From positions 124,001 through 188,000 of the forward strand of contig JBAIYS010000003.1 in NCBI GenBank assembly GCA_036763105.1: a stretch of DNA of 64,000 bases, given 5' to 3'. The notes beneath the pieces are model-generated. The model was not told the origin of the DNA, searched no databases, and was given only the letters and a program-made list of their open reading frames with translations. Position numbers and translations under genes: made by a program. Position 1 is the stretch's first letter, and every line of letters starts with the position of its first letter. The DNA is from Peptococcaceae bacterium 1198_IL3148 (GTDB lineage: Bacteria > Bacillota > Desulfotomaculia > Desulfotomaculales > Desulfohalotomaculaceae). Positions 39,955 to 50,433 of the stretch are shown piece after piece.

Positions 39955-40219
39955 CTTTGCTCAACTCCTGCTTTAGGTCCTGGTAAACATCACTACCAAT
40001 CTTTTGTTTGAAAGATTTTTCCAACCTTTTTCCCTTTTCCGCCTTGACTAAACATTCCAGTTGTGGGCAGATGTATGCGCCCCGCCCTGATTTTTTACCA
40101 GTATAATCAATCTCTATAGCCTCATCAGGGGTACGCACGATCCGGACCAATTCTTTTTTAGGTTTCATTTCCTGACAACCAACACACATACGCAATGGTT
40201 TCTTTTTTACTTTGTGCAC
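39947..40219 (-). CDS. ylxR: YlxR (RnpM), RNA-binding protein
   Basis: The protein has about 90 residues with the family motif CVGCQEMKPKKELVRIVR and GRGAYICPQLECL. In Bacillus YlxR has been reported to bind RNase P RNA and modulate its activity. I prefer the GTG start at 40219 (GAGGGG six bases upstream); an ATG at 40237 with a weak site would add six residues. It is located between nusA and ylxQ. Confidence 0.93.
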
Positions 40220-40251
40220 TTTCAACCCCTCTTCCATCCACTTGTTACGCT

Positions 40252-41454
40252 TTATAAGTCCTTTGGTTCAATATCATCATTGGGCTTAGTATCCGCAACA
40301 TCCAATTCATCTGTGGTTTCCTCTACATAATCCTCTATATAATCGTCTATATAATCGTCAATGTCGTCGTTATCGTAATATTCACTGGTCGCATCATACT
40401 GATTGTATTCTGGATAAATTTCTTTCATTTGTGATTCGCTTTTGATGTCTATCTTCCAACCTGTCAGTTTAGCAGCTAGACGAGCATTTTGACCTTCTTT
40501 GCCAATGGCTAAGGACAACTGATAATCCGGTACAATTACCCGGGCAACCTTTTCATCCTCCCAAACTTCAACTGCCACTACTTTAGACGGTGAAAGGGCA
40601 TTGGCCACATATTTTGATGGATCTGTATCCCATTTGACAATATCAATTTTTTCATTATTAAGCTCACCCACTATGTTTTGCACTCGCATACCCTTTGGAC
40701 CAACGCAAGCCCCCACCGGGTCCACATTTTCATCTCTGGAATACACAGCAATTTTTGAGCGGGTACCAGCTTCCCGGGCCACAGATTTAAGTTCAATTAC
40801 GCCATCTTGTAATTCTGGCACTTCCATTTCAAACAATCTCTTTAACAAACCTGGGTGAGTGCGGGAAACTAAAATTTGTGGTCCTTTAGAGCCTTTGCGC
40901 ACTTCAATAATATATGTTTTCAATCTCATGCCGGGGTAATAGTTTTCAGTGGGTATTTGTTCAGAAGGTGCTAAGATAGCCTCGGTTTTACCGAGTTCAA
41001 TATAGACTGTTTTCTGTTCAACCCGTTGAATAGTCCCAGAGATGATATCCCCCTCTCTGTTGGCGTACTCTTCATAAATGACATTGCGTTCCGCTTCTCT
41101 GATTCGTTGTACCACCACCTGTTTCGCAGTTTGCGCGGCAATACGACCAAAATTTTTCGGCGTCACCTCTGTTTCCACAACATCGCCCAGGCTATAATTG
41201 GGATCTATGGCCTGGGCTTCTTCTAAAGATATTTCTAATCTGTCGTCAATAACATCATCAGTTACTGTTCTTTGGGAAAACACTTTAAAATCCCCGGTTG
41301 CTCTATCAATGACTACATTGGCATTCTGGGCCGAGCCAAAGTTGCGCTTGTAGGCGGATAACAAAGCCGCTTCTATCGCTTCCAGGAGTATATCTACCGA
41401 AATACCTTTCTCCTTTTCCAGGTCATACAATGCATCTAAAAACTCACTATTCAT
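40252..41454 (-). CDS. nusA: Transcription termination/antitermination protein NusA
   Basis: NusA binds RNA polymerase and controls pausing, termination and antitermination. The 400 residues hold the N-terminal polymerase-binding domain, an S1 domain (GDIISGTIQRVEQKTVYIEL), and two KH domains (VGACVGPKGMRVQNI and LAIGKEGQNARLAAKLTGW). The last 45 residues are very acidic (Asp/Glu/Tyr-rich), a tail not seen in Bacillus NusA. It is expressed from the rimP promoter. Confidence 0.97.
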   Translation of the reverse strand: MNSEFLDALYDLEKEKGISVDILLEAIEAALLSAYKRNFGSAQNANVVIDRATGDFKVFSQRTVTDDVIDDRLEISLEEAQAIDPNYSLGDVVETEVTPKNFGRIAAQTAKQVVVQRIREAERNVIYEEYANREGDIISGTIQRVEQKTVYIELGKTEAILAPSEQIPTENYYPGMRLKTYIIEVRKGSKGPQILVSRTHPGLLKRLFEMEVPELQDGVIELKSVAREAGTRSKIAVYSRDENVDPVGACVGPKGMRVQNIVGELNNEKIDIVKWDTDPSKYVANALSPSKVVAVEVWEDEKVARVIVPDYQLSLAIGKEGQNARLAAKLTGWKIDIKSESQMKEIYPEYNQYDATSEYYDNDDIDDYIDDYIEDYVEETTDELDVADTKPNDDIEPKDL

Positions 41455-41474
41455 TTGTTAGCCTCCTAAATAAT

Positions 41475-41933
41475 TCAAAATTCTACCATTAATTTAGCCG
41501 AAGCTATTTTATCCAAAGAAATCATCATTTCTTTACCATCAATTTCAACTGACACCATATTGTCATTTATACCCTGTAATTGACCGATAAATTCTTTTTT
41601 ACCATCAATCGGCGCAAAGGTCTTTACTAATACTTTACTTCCTGCAAAGCGTTGAAAGTGCTCAGGTTTTTTCAGCGGACGTTCAATACCAGGGGATGAA
41701 ACTTCCAATATGTATGAGTTTGGTATTGGATCTAGTTTATCTAGCACCTCTTCCAGTTGTTCTGATACAGCCTGGCAATCATCCAAATCTATACCGTCAG
41801 GTTTGTCGATAAACACTCGCAAATACCATTGTGCCCCTTCTTTTACGTACTCCACATCTTCCAGTACTAATTGCAAAGAATCAACTATAGGTTTAGCAAG
41901 TTCTTCTACCAGTTCGGTAACTTTTTTACTCAT
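41475..41933 (-). CDS. rimP: Ribosome maturation factor RimP
   Basis: RimP assists 30S assembly around S19. The 152 residues have the two-domain form with YILEVSSPGIERPLKKPEHF. A consensus-like promoter (42036-42064) lies about 100 bases upstream and a leader hairpin lies between. It is the first gene of the rimP-nusA-ylxR-ylxQ-infB-rbfA operon. Confidence 0.96.
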   Translation of the reverse strand: MSKKVTELVEELAKPIVDSLQLVLEDVEYVKEGAQWYLRVFIDKPDGIDLDDCQAVSEQLEEVLDKLDPIPNSYILEVSSPGIERPLKKPEHFQRFAGSKVLVKTFAPIDGKKEFIGQLQGINDNMVSVEIDGKEMMISLDKIASAKLMVEF

Positions 41934-41973
41934 TTAGTTTGGGGCCTCCCTCAACATGTATCGTGATAAAACG

Positions 41974-41999
41974 AAAGAGTGGGTGCAACCCACTCTTTT
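41974..41999 (-). terminator. Hairpin in the rimP leader (polC terminator or attenuator)
   Basis: An 11-bp perfect stem (AAAGAGTGGGT with its complement, tight loop) is followed on the minus strand by CGTTTTATC. It lies downstream of the rimP promoter, so it is part of the rimP leader as well as the first hairpin after polC. Confidence 0.7.
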
Positions 42000-42035
42000 A
42001 AAAACGACGTTCCCAACTCAATAAACACCACAGAT

Positions 42036-42064
42036 AGTATATCATAACAACCAATTGTTGACAA
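42036..42064 (-). promoter_or_regulatory. rimP-nusA-infB operon promoter
   Basis: TTGTCA (42059-42064) and TATACT (42036-42041) are separated by 17 bases on the minus strand, within the gap after polC. Confidence 0.75.
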
Positions 42065-42137
42065 GTGATAACTGCTACGGTTGCTACTCGTTACTTTATA
42101 TGCCACTATTATTACCTGCTTTACAAAAAATATTCTT

Positions 42138-45100
42138 TTAAAACAAGCTTAACTGATCGGTTGCTTCCATACCGTCCAAACAGCCATGTTGTTGCAAAGT
42201 TTCAATTACTGTTTTCGATACCTTTGCCCGCAGCCGCATATCTTCTATTGAGGTGAAGGGGCCTTCTTCTCTGGCTTTGACTATGCTGTGGGCAGCGGTT
42301 TCGCCCACACCTTGTAGACTGGCAAGGGGAGGCAACAATTGATGATCATCGACAATCAAAAATTTGGTGGCATCGGATGCCATTAGGTCAATGCGCTTGA
42401 ACTTAATCTGCCGAGCATACATTTCCAGTGCCAATTCCAAAACTGTGAGCAAACCCTTTTCCTTTTGTGACGCTGTAACCCCTTTAGCCTCAATTTCTTC
42501 AATGGTTTTTAAAATCACCTGTTGTCCTTGAACAATTAAGTCTGCATCGAAATCATCTGCCCGTACGGTAAAGTAAGTGGCATAAAATGCCTCGGGGTAA
42601 TTTACTTTAAACCATGCAATGCGGAAAGCCATCATTACATAGGCAGTGGCGTGGGCTTTAGGGAACATGTATTTAATTTTTCGGCAGGATTCAATGTACC
42701 ACTCAGGTACATTGTGCTGTCGCATATCTTCTGCATCTTCTTCTGACACCCCTTTACCCTTGCGCACTTTCTCCATGATTTTAAAGGCCTGCTTTGGCGG
42801 CAATCCTTTGTGAATCAAATAAATCATGATGTCGTCACGGGCAGAAATTGCTTCCCCAAGTTTACAGGTGCCTGACTTGATTAAATCCTGGGCATTGTTC
42901 AACCAAACATCAGTACCATGAGAAAACCCTGATATTCGCACCAACTCACCAAAGGTGGTGGGTTTAGTATCAACCAACATTTGCCTAACAAACTTGGTGC
43001 CAAATTCAGGGACACCGTAAGAACCCACCAGTGATCTGATCTGTTCCGGGGTTACCCCCAGTGCTTCGGTACTGGAAAAAATACTTAGGGTTTGAGGATC
43101 GTCCAACGGAATTTCCTTAGCATTTACTCCGGTTAAATCCTCTAACATTTTAATTACCGTCGGATCGTCATGTCCTAGAATATCTAACTTGACTAAGTTG
43201 TCGTGGATGGAGTGATAGTCCAAGTGAGTGGTAATAATACCACTCTTTTTATCATCCGCCGGATGTTGCACCGGTGTAAAATCATGTACATCTACATAAT
43301 CAGGAACTACTATGATACCTCCAGGATGTTGGCCGGTGGTGCGTTTTACACCGGTACATCCTGCAACCAAACGAGAAATTTCTGCTTCCCTTTTGACCAA
43401 ATGTCTTTCATCTAGATATTTCTTGACAAAGCCATAGGCTGTTTTTTCCGCAATGGTGCCAATGGTACCAGCTTTAAATACGTTACCTTTACCAAATAGC
43501 ACCTCAGTATATTTATGGGCCTTTGCTTGATAATCACCAGAGAAGTTTAGGTCGATATCAGGCACTTTATCTCCCTCAAAGCCTAAGAATACTTCAAAGG
43601 GTATATCTTGTCCATCTTTGAACATTTTGGTACCACATTGGGGACAATTTTGATCGGGCATATCCGGGCCACAGTTATAGCTGCCATCTTGAATAAAAAT
43701 ACTGTGCTTACAATGGGTACAACGATAATGAGGCGGTAACGGATTAACCTCGGTAATACCAGTTAATGTAGCCACCAGTGATGAACCTACAGATCCCCTT
43801 GAACCTACCAAATATCCATCATCATTGGATTTCTTAACCAGTTTTTGAGCAATTAAATAAAGTACAGCAAAACCATTGCCGATAATGGATTTTAACTCTT
43901 TATCTAACCGTTCCCTTACCACCTGTGGCAGTGGTGAACCGTATAGTTCTACTGCTTTGCTTTCAGACATATCGGTAATTTGTTGTTCCGCGCCCTCAAT
44001 TTTTGGCGGGAAAGTTTCCTTAGGAATAGGCCGTATTCTTTCAATTTGTTCTGCTATTTTCTGTGGGTTTTTCACCACCACTTCATAAGCGGCCTCATGG
44101 CCAAGATACTGAAACTCCGCTAACATTTCATCAGTGGTTTTAAAATACAACGGTGGTTGATTATCGGCATCACTAAAGCCTTGGCCCCCCATTAAAATTC
44201 GTCGGTAAACTTCATCCTCCGGATTTAGAAAATGAACGTCACCGGTGGCCACCACTGGTTTATTATATTTATTACCTAACTGATAGATGGTTTTATATAT
44301 TTCCTTCAGTTGCTCAATATTTTGCAGTTGACCACTATCCACCAAGAACTTACTATTGCCCAAAGGTTGAATTTCCAGATAATCATATAAGGATAATATT
44401 TTTTTAATTTTATCCTCAGGTTCACCAGCCATAATGGCTTTAAATAATTCACCGGCCTCGCATGCTGAACCAATCAGTAAACCTTCATGATAAGCTTTGA
44501 GCAGGCTTTTGGGTATCCGGGGACGACGATAATAGTAGTTAAGGTGAGATTGGGTAATTAACTTATAAAGGTTCCTTAATCCCGACTGGTTTTGGGTTAG
44601 TATCGTCACATGATAAGGTTTGGCCTTATCCATATGAGCGCTACCAGTTAATTTGTTTAAATCCACAATGCGATTAATCCCTTGGTTTTGACACTGTTCT
44701 AAAAATATATTTAACAAATGGGCGGTGGCCTCGGCATCATCCACTGCCCGGTGATGATTTTCTAAAGCCACTTTAAATTCTGCACACAGTGTATTCAATT
44801 TATGATTCTTTAGGTTGGGATAAAGGCAGCGGGCCAACGTCAGTGTGTCTAACACCGCATTGTCTATAGTCACATTTAAATGTTTGGCAAAGTGTACTCT
44901 AATAAAGCCCGCATCAAAGGAGGCATTGTGAGCCACCAATACAGACTTACCCACAAATCGGTAAAACTTTTCCAATGCCTCCGCTGGCATGGGCGCATCT
45001 TGAACCATCTCGTCAGTAATACCCGTAAGTTTGACCACCTGGGGTGGAATTTTTTTATTGGGGCGCACCAAAGTGGAAAACCTATCCACCACCTCAAAAC

Positions 45101-46409
45101 CACGCAGCTTCACTGCACCAATTTCGGTAATATCGTCGGTCCGGGGATGAAACCCAGTGGTTTCTAAGTCGAAAACCACAAATTCAGTTTCAACCAACCC
45201 ACTATCGATAGGATTTTCTACCACTGGAACACCGTCATCAATCAAGTAACCTTCCACACCGTAGATAACTTTAATACCAGCCTTTTCTCCGGCACTATAG
45301 GCCTCGGGAAAAGCCTGCACCACTCCATGGTCAGTAATGGCCACCGCCGGATGACCCCATTTAGCCGCCTGCTTCACTGCGGTGGCAGCATCCAACACTG
45401 AGTCCATAGCACTCATTTTGGTGTGTAGGTGCAATTCCACTCTTTTCTCTTCGGCCTGATCCACCCGTTCTTCCGTCAACACTTCAGCTTGGTTTATATC
45501 ATAAGCCATTAAGGTCAGTTCTTGGGAATATTTATCATGTTGCACTGGCCCCCGCACCTTTACCCAAATGCCATCTTTGATATTATCAATGGCCTCAATG
45601 TTCTCTTTATCTACGAATTTTTTTATTGTTAGTGAATCGGTGCCGTCGGTAATGTTAAAGGTTAATAAGTGTCGACCGCTGCGTAATTCTTGGGTTGACC
45701 GGCCAAACACTTTCCCCTGAACTATCGCCTGCCGCTCTTCCTCTTGGATAGATATTAACGGCACTGGTTGGTCTTTAATAGCGCGACCAACAAAAACACC
45801 CGGTATAGCGGGTGTAGATTTGTTACTGTTATTAGGCACTGGCCTGCTTTTGGTGGCAACCTCTTGATTGCTGACTTGGATTTGCTTCACCAACTGGTGT
45901 TCGGTCTTTTTCTGCCATTCCATTAGGGTTTCTTCATTATTTTCGTTTTCACATTGCAATACCAACTTAGGCCTAAAACCAATTTGCTTAGCCAACTTTA
46001 ATGCCATTAATTGTTGACAGTTACGCTCTTGTAATACTTTTAGGCCTAAATTATTATTCACAGTGATGGTTAAAGTACCAGCGGCATAATTATACCTAGC
46101 ACTTTTTAACCAGCCATTAACAGCAGGCATTTCAGCCATAATATAATTAACTAGCCCTTGCCAAAGTTGAGGCATTTTATCTATCACTTGTTGTTCAGTT
46201 AGTGGATTAACTAGCACTAACTGAACACTTTCAAGTTCGGGAACAATATCGCACATATCTTGCTCTACTTGCTTAATGACTCCATTGTCATAGGGTCCCT
46301 TTGCCATCAGGTAAATACACCAGCTTCTCTGCTGGGTATCTACCTGCACTTCGGTCACCTCAGAACCAGGAAGTAATTCAGCAATTAGTCTCTCCGCTGT
46401 AGTCACCAT
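42138..46409 (-). CDS. polC: DNA polymerase III, PolC type
   Basis: This is the replicative polymerase of low-GC Gram-positives with a built-in 3'-5' proofreading exonuclease. The 1423 residues are the standard length: N-terminal domain, OB fold (about 220-320), PHP domain split around the exonuclease (VELHLHTKMSAMDSV; FVFDLETTGFHP), a zinc knuckle (CTHCKHS ... CPQCGTK), palm with DIDLNFSGDYQ, and C-terminal tau-binding part. AGGGGG precedes the ATG. It is the last gene before the rimP promoter. Confidence 0.98.
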   Translation of the reverse strand: MVTTAERLIAELLPGSEVTEVQVDTQQRSWCIYLMAKGPYDNGVIKQVEQDMCDIVPELESVQLVLVNPLTEQQVIDKMPQLWQGLVNYIMAEMPAVNGWLKSARYNYAAGTLTITVNNNLGLKVLQERNCQQLMALKLAKQIGFRPKLVLQCENENNEETLMEWQKKTEHQLVKQIQVSNQEVATKSRPVPNNSNKSTPAIPGVFVGRAIKDQPVPLISIQEEERQAIVQGKVFGRSTQELRSGRHLLTFNITDGTDSLTIKKFVDKENIEAIDNIKDGIWVKVRGPVQHDKYSQELTLMAYDINQAEVLTEERVDQAEEKRVELHLHTKMSAMDSVLDAATAVKQAAKWGHPAVAITDHGVVQAFPEAYSAGEKAGIKVIYGVEGYLIDDGVPVVENPIDSGLVETEFVVFDLETTGFHPRTDDITEIGAVKLRGFEVVDRFSTLVRPNKKIPPQVVKLTGITDEMVQDAPMPAEALEKFYRFVGKSVLVAHNASFDAGFIRVHFAKHLNVTIDNAVLDTLTLARCLYPNLKNHKLNTLCAEFKVALENHHRAVDDAEATAHLLNIFLEQCQNQGINRIVDLNKLTGSAHMDKAKPYHVTILTQNQSGLRNLYKLITQSHLNYYYRRPRIPKSLLKAYHEGLLIGSACEAGELFKAIMAGEPEDKIKKILSLYDYLEIQPLGNSKFLVDSGQLQNIEQLKEIYKTIYQLGNKYNKPVVATGDVHFLNPEDEVYRRILMGGQGFSDADNQPPLYFKTTDEMLAEFQYLGHEAAYEVVVKNPQKIAEQIERIRPIPKETFPPKIEGAEQQITDMSESKAVELYGSPLPQVVRERLDKELKSIIGNGFAVLYLIAQKLVKKSNDDGYLVGSRGSVGSSLVATLTGITEVNPLPPHYRCTHCKHSIFIQDGSYNCGPDMPDQNCPQCGTKMFKDGQDIPFEVFLGFEGDKVPDIDLNFSGDYQAKAHKYTEVLFGKGNVFKAGTIGTIAEKTAYGFVKKYLDERHLVKREAEISRLVAGCTGVKRTTGQHPGGIIVVPDYVDVHDFTPVQHPADDKKSGIITTHLDYHSIHDNLVKLDILGHDDPTVIKMLEDLTGVNAKEIPLDDPQTLSIFSSTEALGVTPEQIRSLVGSYGVPEFGTKFVRQMLVDTKPTTFGELVRISGFSHGTDVWLNNAQDLIKSGTCKLGEAISARDDIMIYLIHKGLPPKQAFKIMEKVRKGKGVSEEDAEDMRQHNVPEWYIESCRKIKYMFPKAHATAYVMMAFRIAWFKVNYPEAFYATYFTVRADDFDADLIVQGQQVILKTIEEIEAKGVTASQKEKGLLTVLELALEMYARQIKFKRIDLMASDATKFLIVDDHQLLPPLASLQGVGETAAHSIVKAREEGPFTSIEDMRLRAKVSKTVIETLQQHGCLDGMEATDQLSLF

Positions 46410-46428
46410 CCTGTCCCCCTAGTCATTT

Positions 46429-47610
46429 TTACCCTTGGATTAACTGCTGCATTAAATTAACCACCCCTTGGGCAGCTCTGGGTCTCCCAGTTTTTGCAGA
46501 AGCCATTGTCAAGCCCTTTAAGTATTGATTATCTTGTAAGCATTTATCAATTTCTATTAATAATTGTGTATGATTTTTTACATTAACCGCTGCACCCTGA
46601 TTAACTAAAAATTCAGCATTCCTTTCCTCTTGCCCTGGTATGGGGTCGATAATTAATAGTGGTAACCCCACCGCCAATGCCTCAGAACAGGTTAATCCCC
46701 CGGCTTTTGTTATCATTAGGTCCGAGGCTTTCATCAGTTCATGAATGTTATTTACAAAGCCGTACACCTGTATGTTGCCACTGATCTTAGCCAGTAATTT
46801 GTTAATCTTGTCTTTCAGTGAAGTATTTTTGCCACATACCACTATTAGTTGACAATCTTTTCTCGAACCCAGTGTTTTAACAACTTCTTCCAATGGGCCT
46901 ATGCCTAAGCCACCACCGGTTATAAGGACTGTGGGTAACTTGGCATCCAAACCCAATTGCTCCCGGAAAAAAACTTTATCATTGTCTGCGTTAAAAATTG
47001 GGTCAATGGGTATACCAGTTGCAGTCACCCTTTGGCAATCAAAACCATAATCAGCAAACCGAGGTATCAATTGTTCATTGGCAACACAATAGCAATCCAC
47101 CTGGGGATATACCCAGTATGAGTGAACAGTAAAGTCTGTAATGGCCGCCATCACTGGCACTGTCAACTGGCCTTTTTCTTTTAAAGTAGACAAAATACCC
47201 AACGGAAAGGGGTGCGTGCAAAAAATAATCTGTGGCTCTAAGTCATCAATAAGGGACAATAATTTTGGTGCCACCAATCTAGTCATAATTTTAGTGAATT
47301 CTGCCTTAGCAAAACCCCCTAAGGGTTGCCCCTTTTCTGACTGATTATAAAGGTACTTATAAAGCACCGGTGAAATTTTAATTACTTCAATATAAGTTCC
47401 CAATACCACTTTTTCCAGCCTAGGGCTGGTGTAACGAAAAGTATCTAGTATTTGCACTTGGGCAGCGGGATTGTTTTTTAATAACTGTTGTTTTACCGCT
47501 ATTGCTGCCCTGGTATGTCCCTCTCCGGCAGTTACGGTAAGTATCAATACCCTTTCAATCTCCTGATGTTGTGCAACCGGGTGTTTAGATAATACATCCC
47601 CGGTAATCAT
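46429..47610 (-). CDS. Diacylglycerol glycosyltransferase-like protein (MGDG synthase/UgtP family)
   Basis: This GT28-type enzyme would move a sugar from a UDP-sugar to diacylglycerol or a related lipid at the membrane. The 393 residues include the N-terminal MGDG synthase motif LILTVTAGEGHTRAA, ICTHPFPLGIL, and the UDP-sugar site around GGLGIGPLEEV and KAGGLTCSEALAVGLP. It starts shortly after proS and lies between it and polC, where Bacillus has none, so it is an insertion relative to that order. The sugar and acceptor cannot be told from the sequence. Confidence 0.88.
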   Translation of the reverse strand: MITGDVLSKHPVAQHQEIERVLILTVTAGEGHTRAAIAVKQQLLKNNPAAQVQILDTFRYTSPRLEKVVLGTYIEVIKISPVLYKYLYNQSEKGQPLGGFAKAEFTKIMTRLVAPKLLSLIDDLEPQIIFCTHPFPLGILSTLKEKGQLTVPVMAAITDFTVHSYWVYPQVDCYCVANEQLIPRFADYGFDCQRVTATGIPIDPIFNADNDKVFFREQLGLDAKLPTVLITGGGLGIGPLEEVVKTLGSRKDCQLIVVCGKNTSLKDKINKLLAKISGNIQVYGFVNNIHELMKASDLMITKAGGLTCSEALAVGLPLLIIDPIPGQEERNAEFLVNQGAAVNVKNHTQLLIEIDKCLQDNQYLKGLTMASAKTGRPRAAQGVVNLMQQLIQG

Positions 47611-47627
47611 TAAACAATCACCACGCT

Positions 47628-49337
47628 CTACTTATTTCCAAATAACATCTGCTTGGTTGTGCCTAGTACATCGTTGATGGCGATGTTAAAGGTTTCTTTG
47701 GTTTTACGGTTAAAAACTTCAACCTCGTTGGTCTCTATAGCTTTCTTACCAATTACTATCCGCACGGGATAACCAATTAAATCAGCATCTTTAAACTTAA
47801 CTCCTGGCCGCTCTGGCCGGTCGTCCAACAGCACTTCAATACCGTTGGCAGCAAGTTGTTGGTACAAGTCTTCAGCCACCGCCATCAACTTATCATCTTT
47901 AGCATTGACCGGTACCATCACCGCATGGAATGGTGCAATATTTACCGGCCAAATAATGCCGTTTTCATCATAGTTTTGTTCCACTGCCGCAGCCATGGTA
48001 CGGCTAACACCAATACCGTAGCACCCCATGATCAGTGGCTTTTCTTTACCATTTTCATCTAAGTAAGTGGCCTTCAGTACCTTACTATATTTATCTCCCA
48101 GTTTAAATACCTGTCCCACTTCAATGCCTTTAGCTTCTAATAACGTGCCATTACACTTAGGACATGGTTCACCAGCATTTACCAAGCGAATATCTGCCAC
48201 TAGATCCACTTTAAAGTCTCTGTCTGGATTTACATTTATAAAGTGAGTGTCGCCTTTGTTTGCACCGGTAACGGCATTAACCATTGCCATTACCTCTTGG
48301 TCGGCAATAATCCTAATATCCTTTAAGCCTACCGGCCCCGCAAAGCCAACTGGTGCCCCGGTAACCTTTTGTACAGTCTCTGGGCCAGCCAAATCTAGAG
48401 TTAGACAGCCCAATAGATTATATAGCTTAATCTCATTAAGTTCCCGGTCTCCCCGCACCAAGGCTGCCACTATTTCTTGATCAGTTTTGTAGATTAAAGT
48501 CTTAATAATTTGCTTTGGCTCCACCTTTAGAAACTCTGCCACTTCTTCTACGGTATGGGCTGCTGGGGTAGCCATTTCTTCCATTGCTAACGGCTGTTCA
48601 TGGGGATCAAGGCCCGCCGCCGGTGCCGTTACCTTTTCTACGTTGGCAGCATAGTCGCAACAATCACAATATAAGATGGTAGCTTCACCGGAATCAGCCA
48701 GCACCATAAATTCATGGGTACTGCTGCCGCCAATGGCTCCGGAATCCGCTTCCACAGGACGGAACGTTAAGCCACAGCGACTAAAAATATTGTTATATGC
48801 TTGATACATTTTTTGGTAGCTGGTGTCTAGACCTGCTTCATCACGATCAAAGGAGTATAAATCCTTCATTATAAACTCCCGTCCCCGCATCAAACCAAAT
48901 CTAGGCCGACGTTCGTCCCGATATTTGTTACCAATGTGATACAGCAACTGAGGTAGTTGTTTATATGATTTAATTTCGGTCCTGACTAAAGATGTTATCA
49001 CTTCTTCATGGGTAGGCCCTAAACAAAATTCTCGATTGTGCCGATCTTTGAAGCGCATTAATTCAGGACCATATACTTGCCAGCGGCCAGACTCCAACCA
49101 CAGCTCAGCTGGTTGCATAATGGGCATCAGCATTTCTTGGCTGCCTTGTTTGTCCAGTTCTTCTCTGATAATAGTTTCTATTTTTCTCAACACTCGTATG
49201 GCTAAGGGTAAATATGTATAAACACCTGCCGCAGTTTTGCGAATAAAACCTGCTCTGAGCAGCAATTTATGACTAATTACTTCTGCCTCGGCAGGAGTTT
49301 CTCTTAAGGTAGGTATAAGCATTTGTGATATACGCAT
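47628..49337 (-). CDS. proS: Prolyl-tRNA synthetase
   Basis: ProS charges tRNA-Pro. From ATG 49337 (GGGGGCT upstream) it has 569 residues of the bacterial type: class II core with motif 2 [17 protein letters not shown], an inserted YbaK-like editing domain (about 225-400), motif 3 [10 protein letters not shown] and a C-terminal anticodon domain. No T-box leader is present because it follows ispG closely. Confidence 0.96.
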   Translation of the reverse strand: MRISQMLIPTLRETPAEAEVISHKLLLRAGFIRKTAAGVYTYLPLAIRVLRKIETIIREELDKQGSQEMLMPIMQPAELWLESGRWQVYGPELMRFKDRHNREFCLGPTHEEVITSLVRTEIKSYKQLPQLLYHIGNKYRDERRPRFGLMRGREFIMKDLYSFDRDEAGLDTSYQKMYQAYNNIFSRCGLTFRPVEADSGAIGGSSTHEFMVLADSGEATILYCDCCDYAANVEKVTAPAAGLDPHEQPLAMEEMATPAAHTVEEVAEFLKVEPKQIIKTLIYKTDQEIVAALVRGDRELNEIKLYNLLGCLTLDLAGPETVQKVTGAPVGFAGPVGLKDIRIIADQEVMAMVNAVTGANKGDTHFINVNPDRDFKVDLVADIRLVNAGEPCPKCNGTLLEAKGIEVGQVFKLGDKYSKVLKATYLDENGKEKPLIMGCYGIGVSRTMAAAVEQNYDENGIIWPVNIAPFHAVMVPVNAKDDKLMAVAEDLYQQLAANGIEVLLDDRPERPGVKFKDADLIGYPVRIVIGKKAIETNEVEVFNRKTKETFNIAINDVLGTTKQMLFGNK

Positions 49338-49370
49338 TATCTGAGCCCCCATTTACTGTTGTATTTATTT

Positions 49371-50420
49371 TTATAACTTATCTATTTCTAACATTAATTC
49401 TTCCAACAGCCTGTCCTCAGGCACTTGACGAATAATTTCCCCTTTGCGGAAAATTAGCCCCACACCTTTGCCACCAGCAATACCAACGTCGGCTTCCCGA
49501 GCTTCCCCTGGTCCGTTAACGGCACAGCCCATCACCGCCACTTTAATGGGCTTGTTTAATCCCTGCAATTTGTTATCCACCTGTTCTGCCAGTTTGATTA
49601 AATCAATTTGTGTCCGCCCACAGGTGGGACAAGATATGATCTCAACACCATGTTGGCGCAACCCTAAGGATTGGAGAATTTGATAAGCCACCTTAACTTC
49701 GTGACACGGGTCACCGGTTAAAGAAACCCTAATGGTATCGCCAATCCCTTCGGACAACAGAATACCAATACCCACCGCTGATTTTACTGTACCCGAGCTA
49801 ACGGTGCCTGCTTCGGTGACACCAATATGGAACGGATAAGCCACCCTTTGGGCCAAAAGCCGATAGGCATCCAGCATTAAAGGAATATTGGATGCCTTAA
49901 GGGACACCTTAATGTCGGTAAAATCGAGTTCTTCTAAGATTGATATATGCTCTAAAGCACTTTCAACCATAGCTGCCGCCGTTACACCACCATGCTTTTC
50001 CAACAGGTCCTTTTTTAGTGAACCAGCATTCACACCAATCCTAATGGGAATGCCACTATCTTTAGCTGCCGCCACCACCTCAGTTACCTTCTGGTTGTTG
50101 CCAATGTTTCCTGGATTAATACGCAGCCCATCCACACCAGCTTTTACAGCTGCCAATGCCAATTGATGACTGAAGTGTATGTCGGCAATTAAAGGTATCG
50201 AAATTTGTCTTTTTATTTCTGCTAACGCAATCGCCGCTTGATCATCGGGCACCGCCACTCGAACGATTTCGCAACCACCAGCAGCTAGTTTCTCTATTTG
50301 TTTAATGGTGGCAGCAACATCACGGGTATCTGTATTGGTCATCGATTGCACCGAAATTGGTGCATTGCCGCCAACCCTCACCGATCCTACCTTTATCTGT
50401 TTTGTATTACGCCTCTTCAT
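49371..50420 (-). CDS. ispG: 4-hydroxy-3-methylbut-2-enyl diphosphate synthase (GcpE)
   Basis: IspG is the [4Fe-4S] enzyme of the MEP isoprenoid pathway that acts next to last. The 349 residues comprise a TIM barrel (starting IKVGSVRVGGNAPISVQSMTNTDT in the family style) and a cluster-binding domain with CPTCGRTQIDL and GCAVNGPGEARE. GGGGGTT precedes the ATG. It sits between rseP and proS, with the earlier-step gene dxr close by. Confidence 0.97.
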   Translation of the reverse strand: MKRRNTKQIKVGSVRVGGNAPISVQSMTNTDTRDVAATIKQIEKLAAGGCEIVRVAVPDDQAAIALAEIKRQISIPLIADIHFSHQLALAAVKAGVDGLRINPGNIGNNQKVTEVVAAAKDSGIPIRIGVNAGSLKKDLLEKHGGVTAAAMVESALEHISILEELDFTDIKVSLKASNIPLMLDAYRLLAQRVAYPFHIGVTEAGTVSSGTVKSAVGIGILLSEGIGDTIRVSLTGDPCHEVKVAYQILQSLGLRQHGVEIISCPTCGRTQIDLIKLAEQVDNKLQGLNKPIKVAVMGCAVNGPGEAREADVGIAGGKGVGLIFRKGEIIRQVPEDRLLEELMLEIDKL

Positions 50421-50433
50421 ACATTAACCCCCA

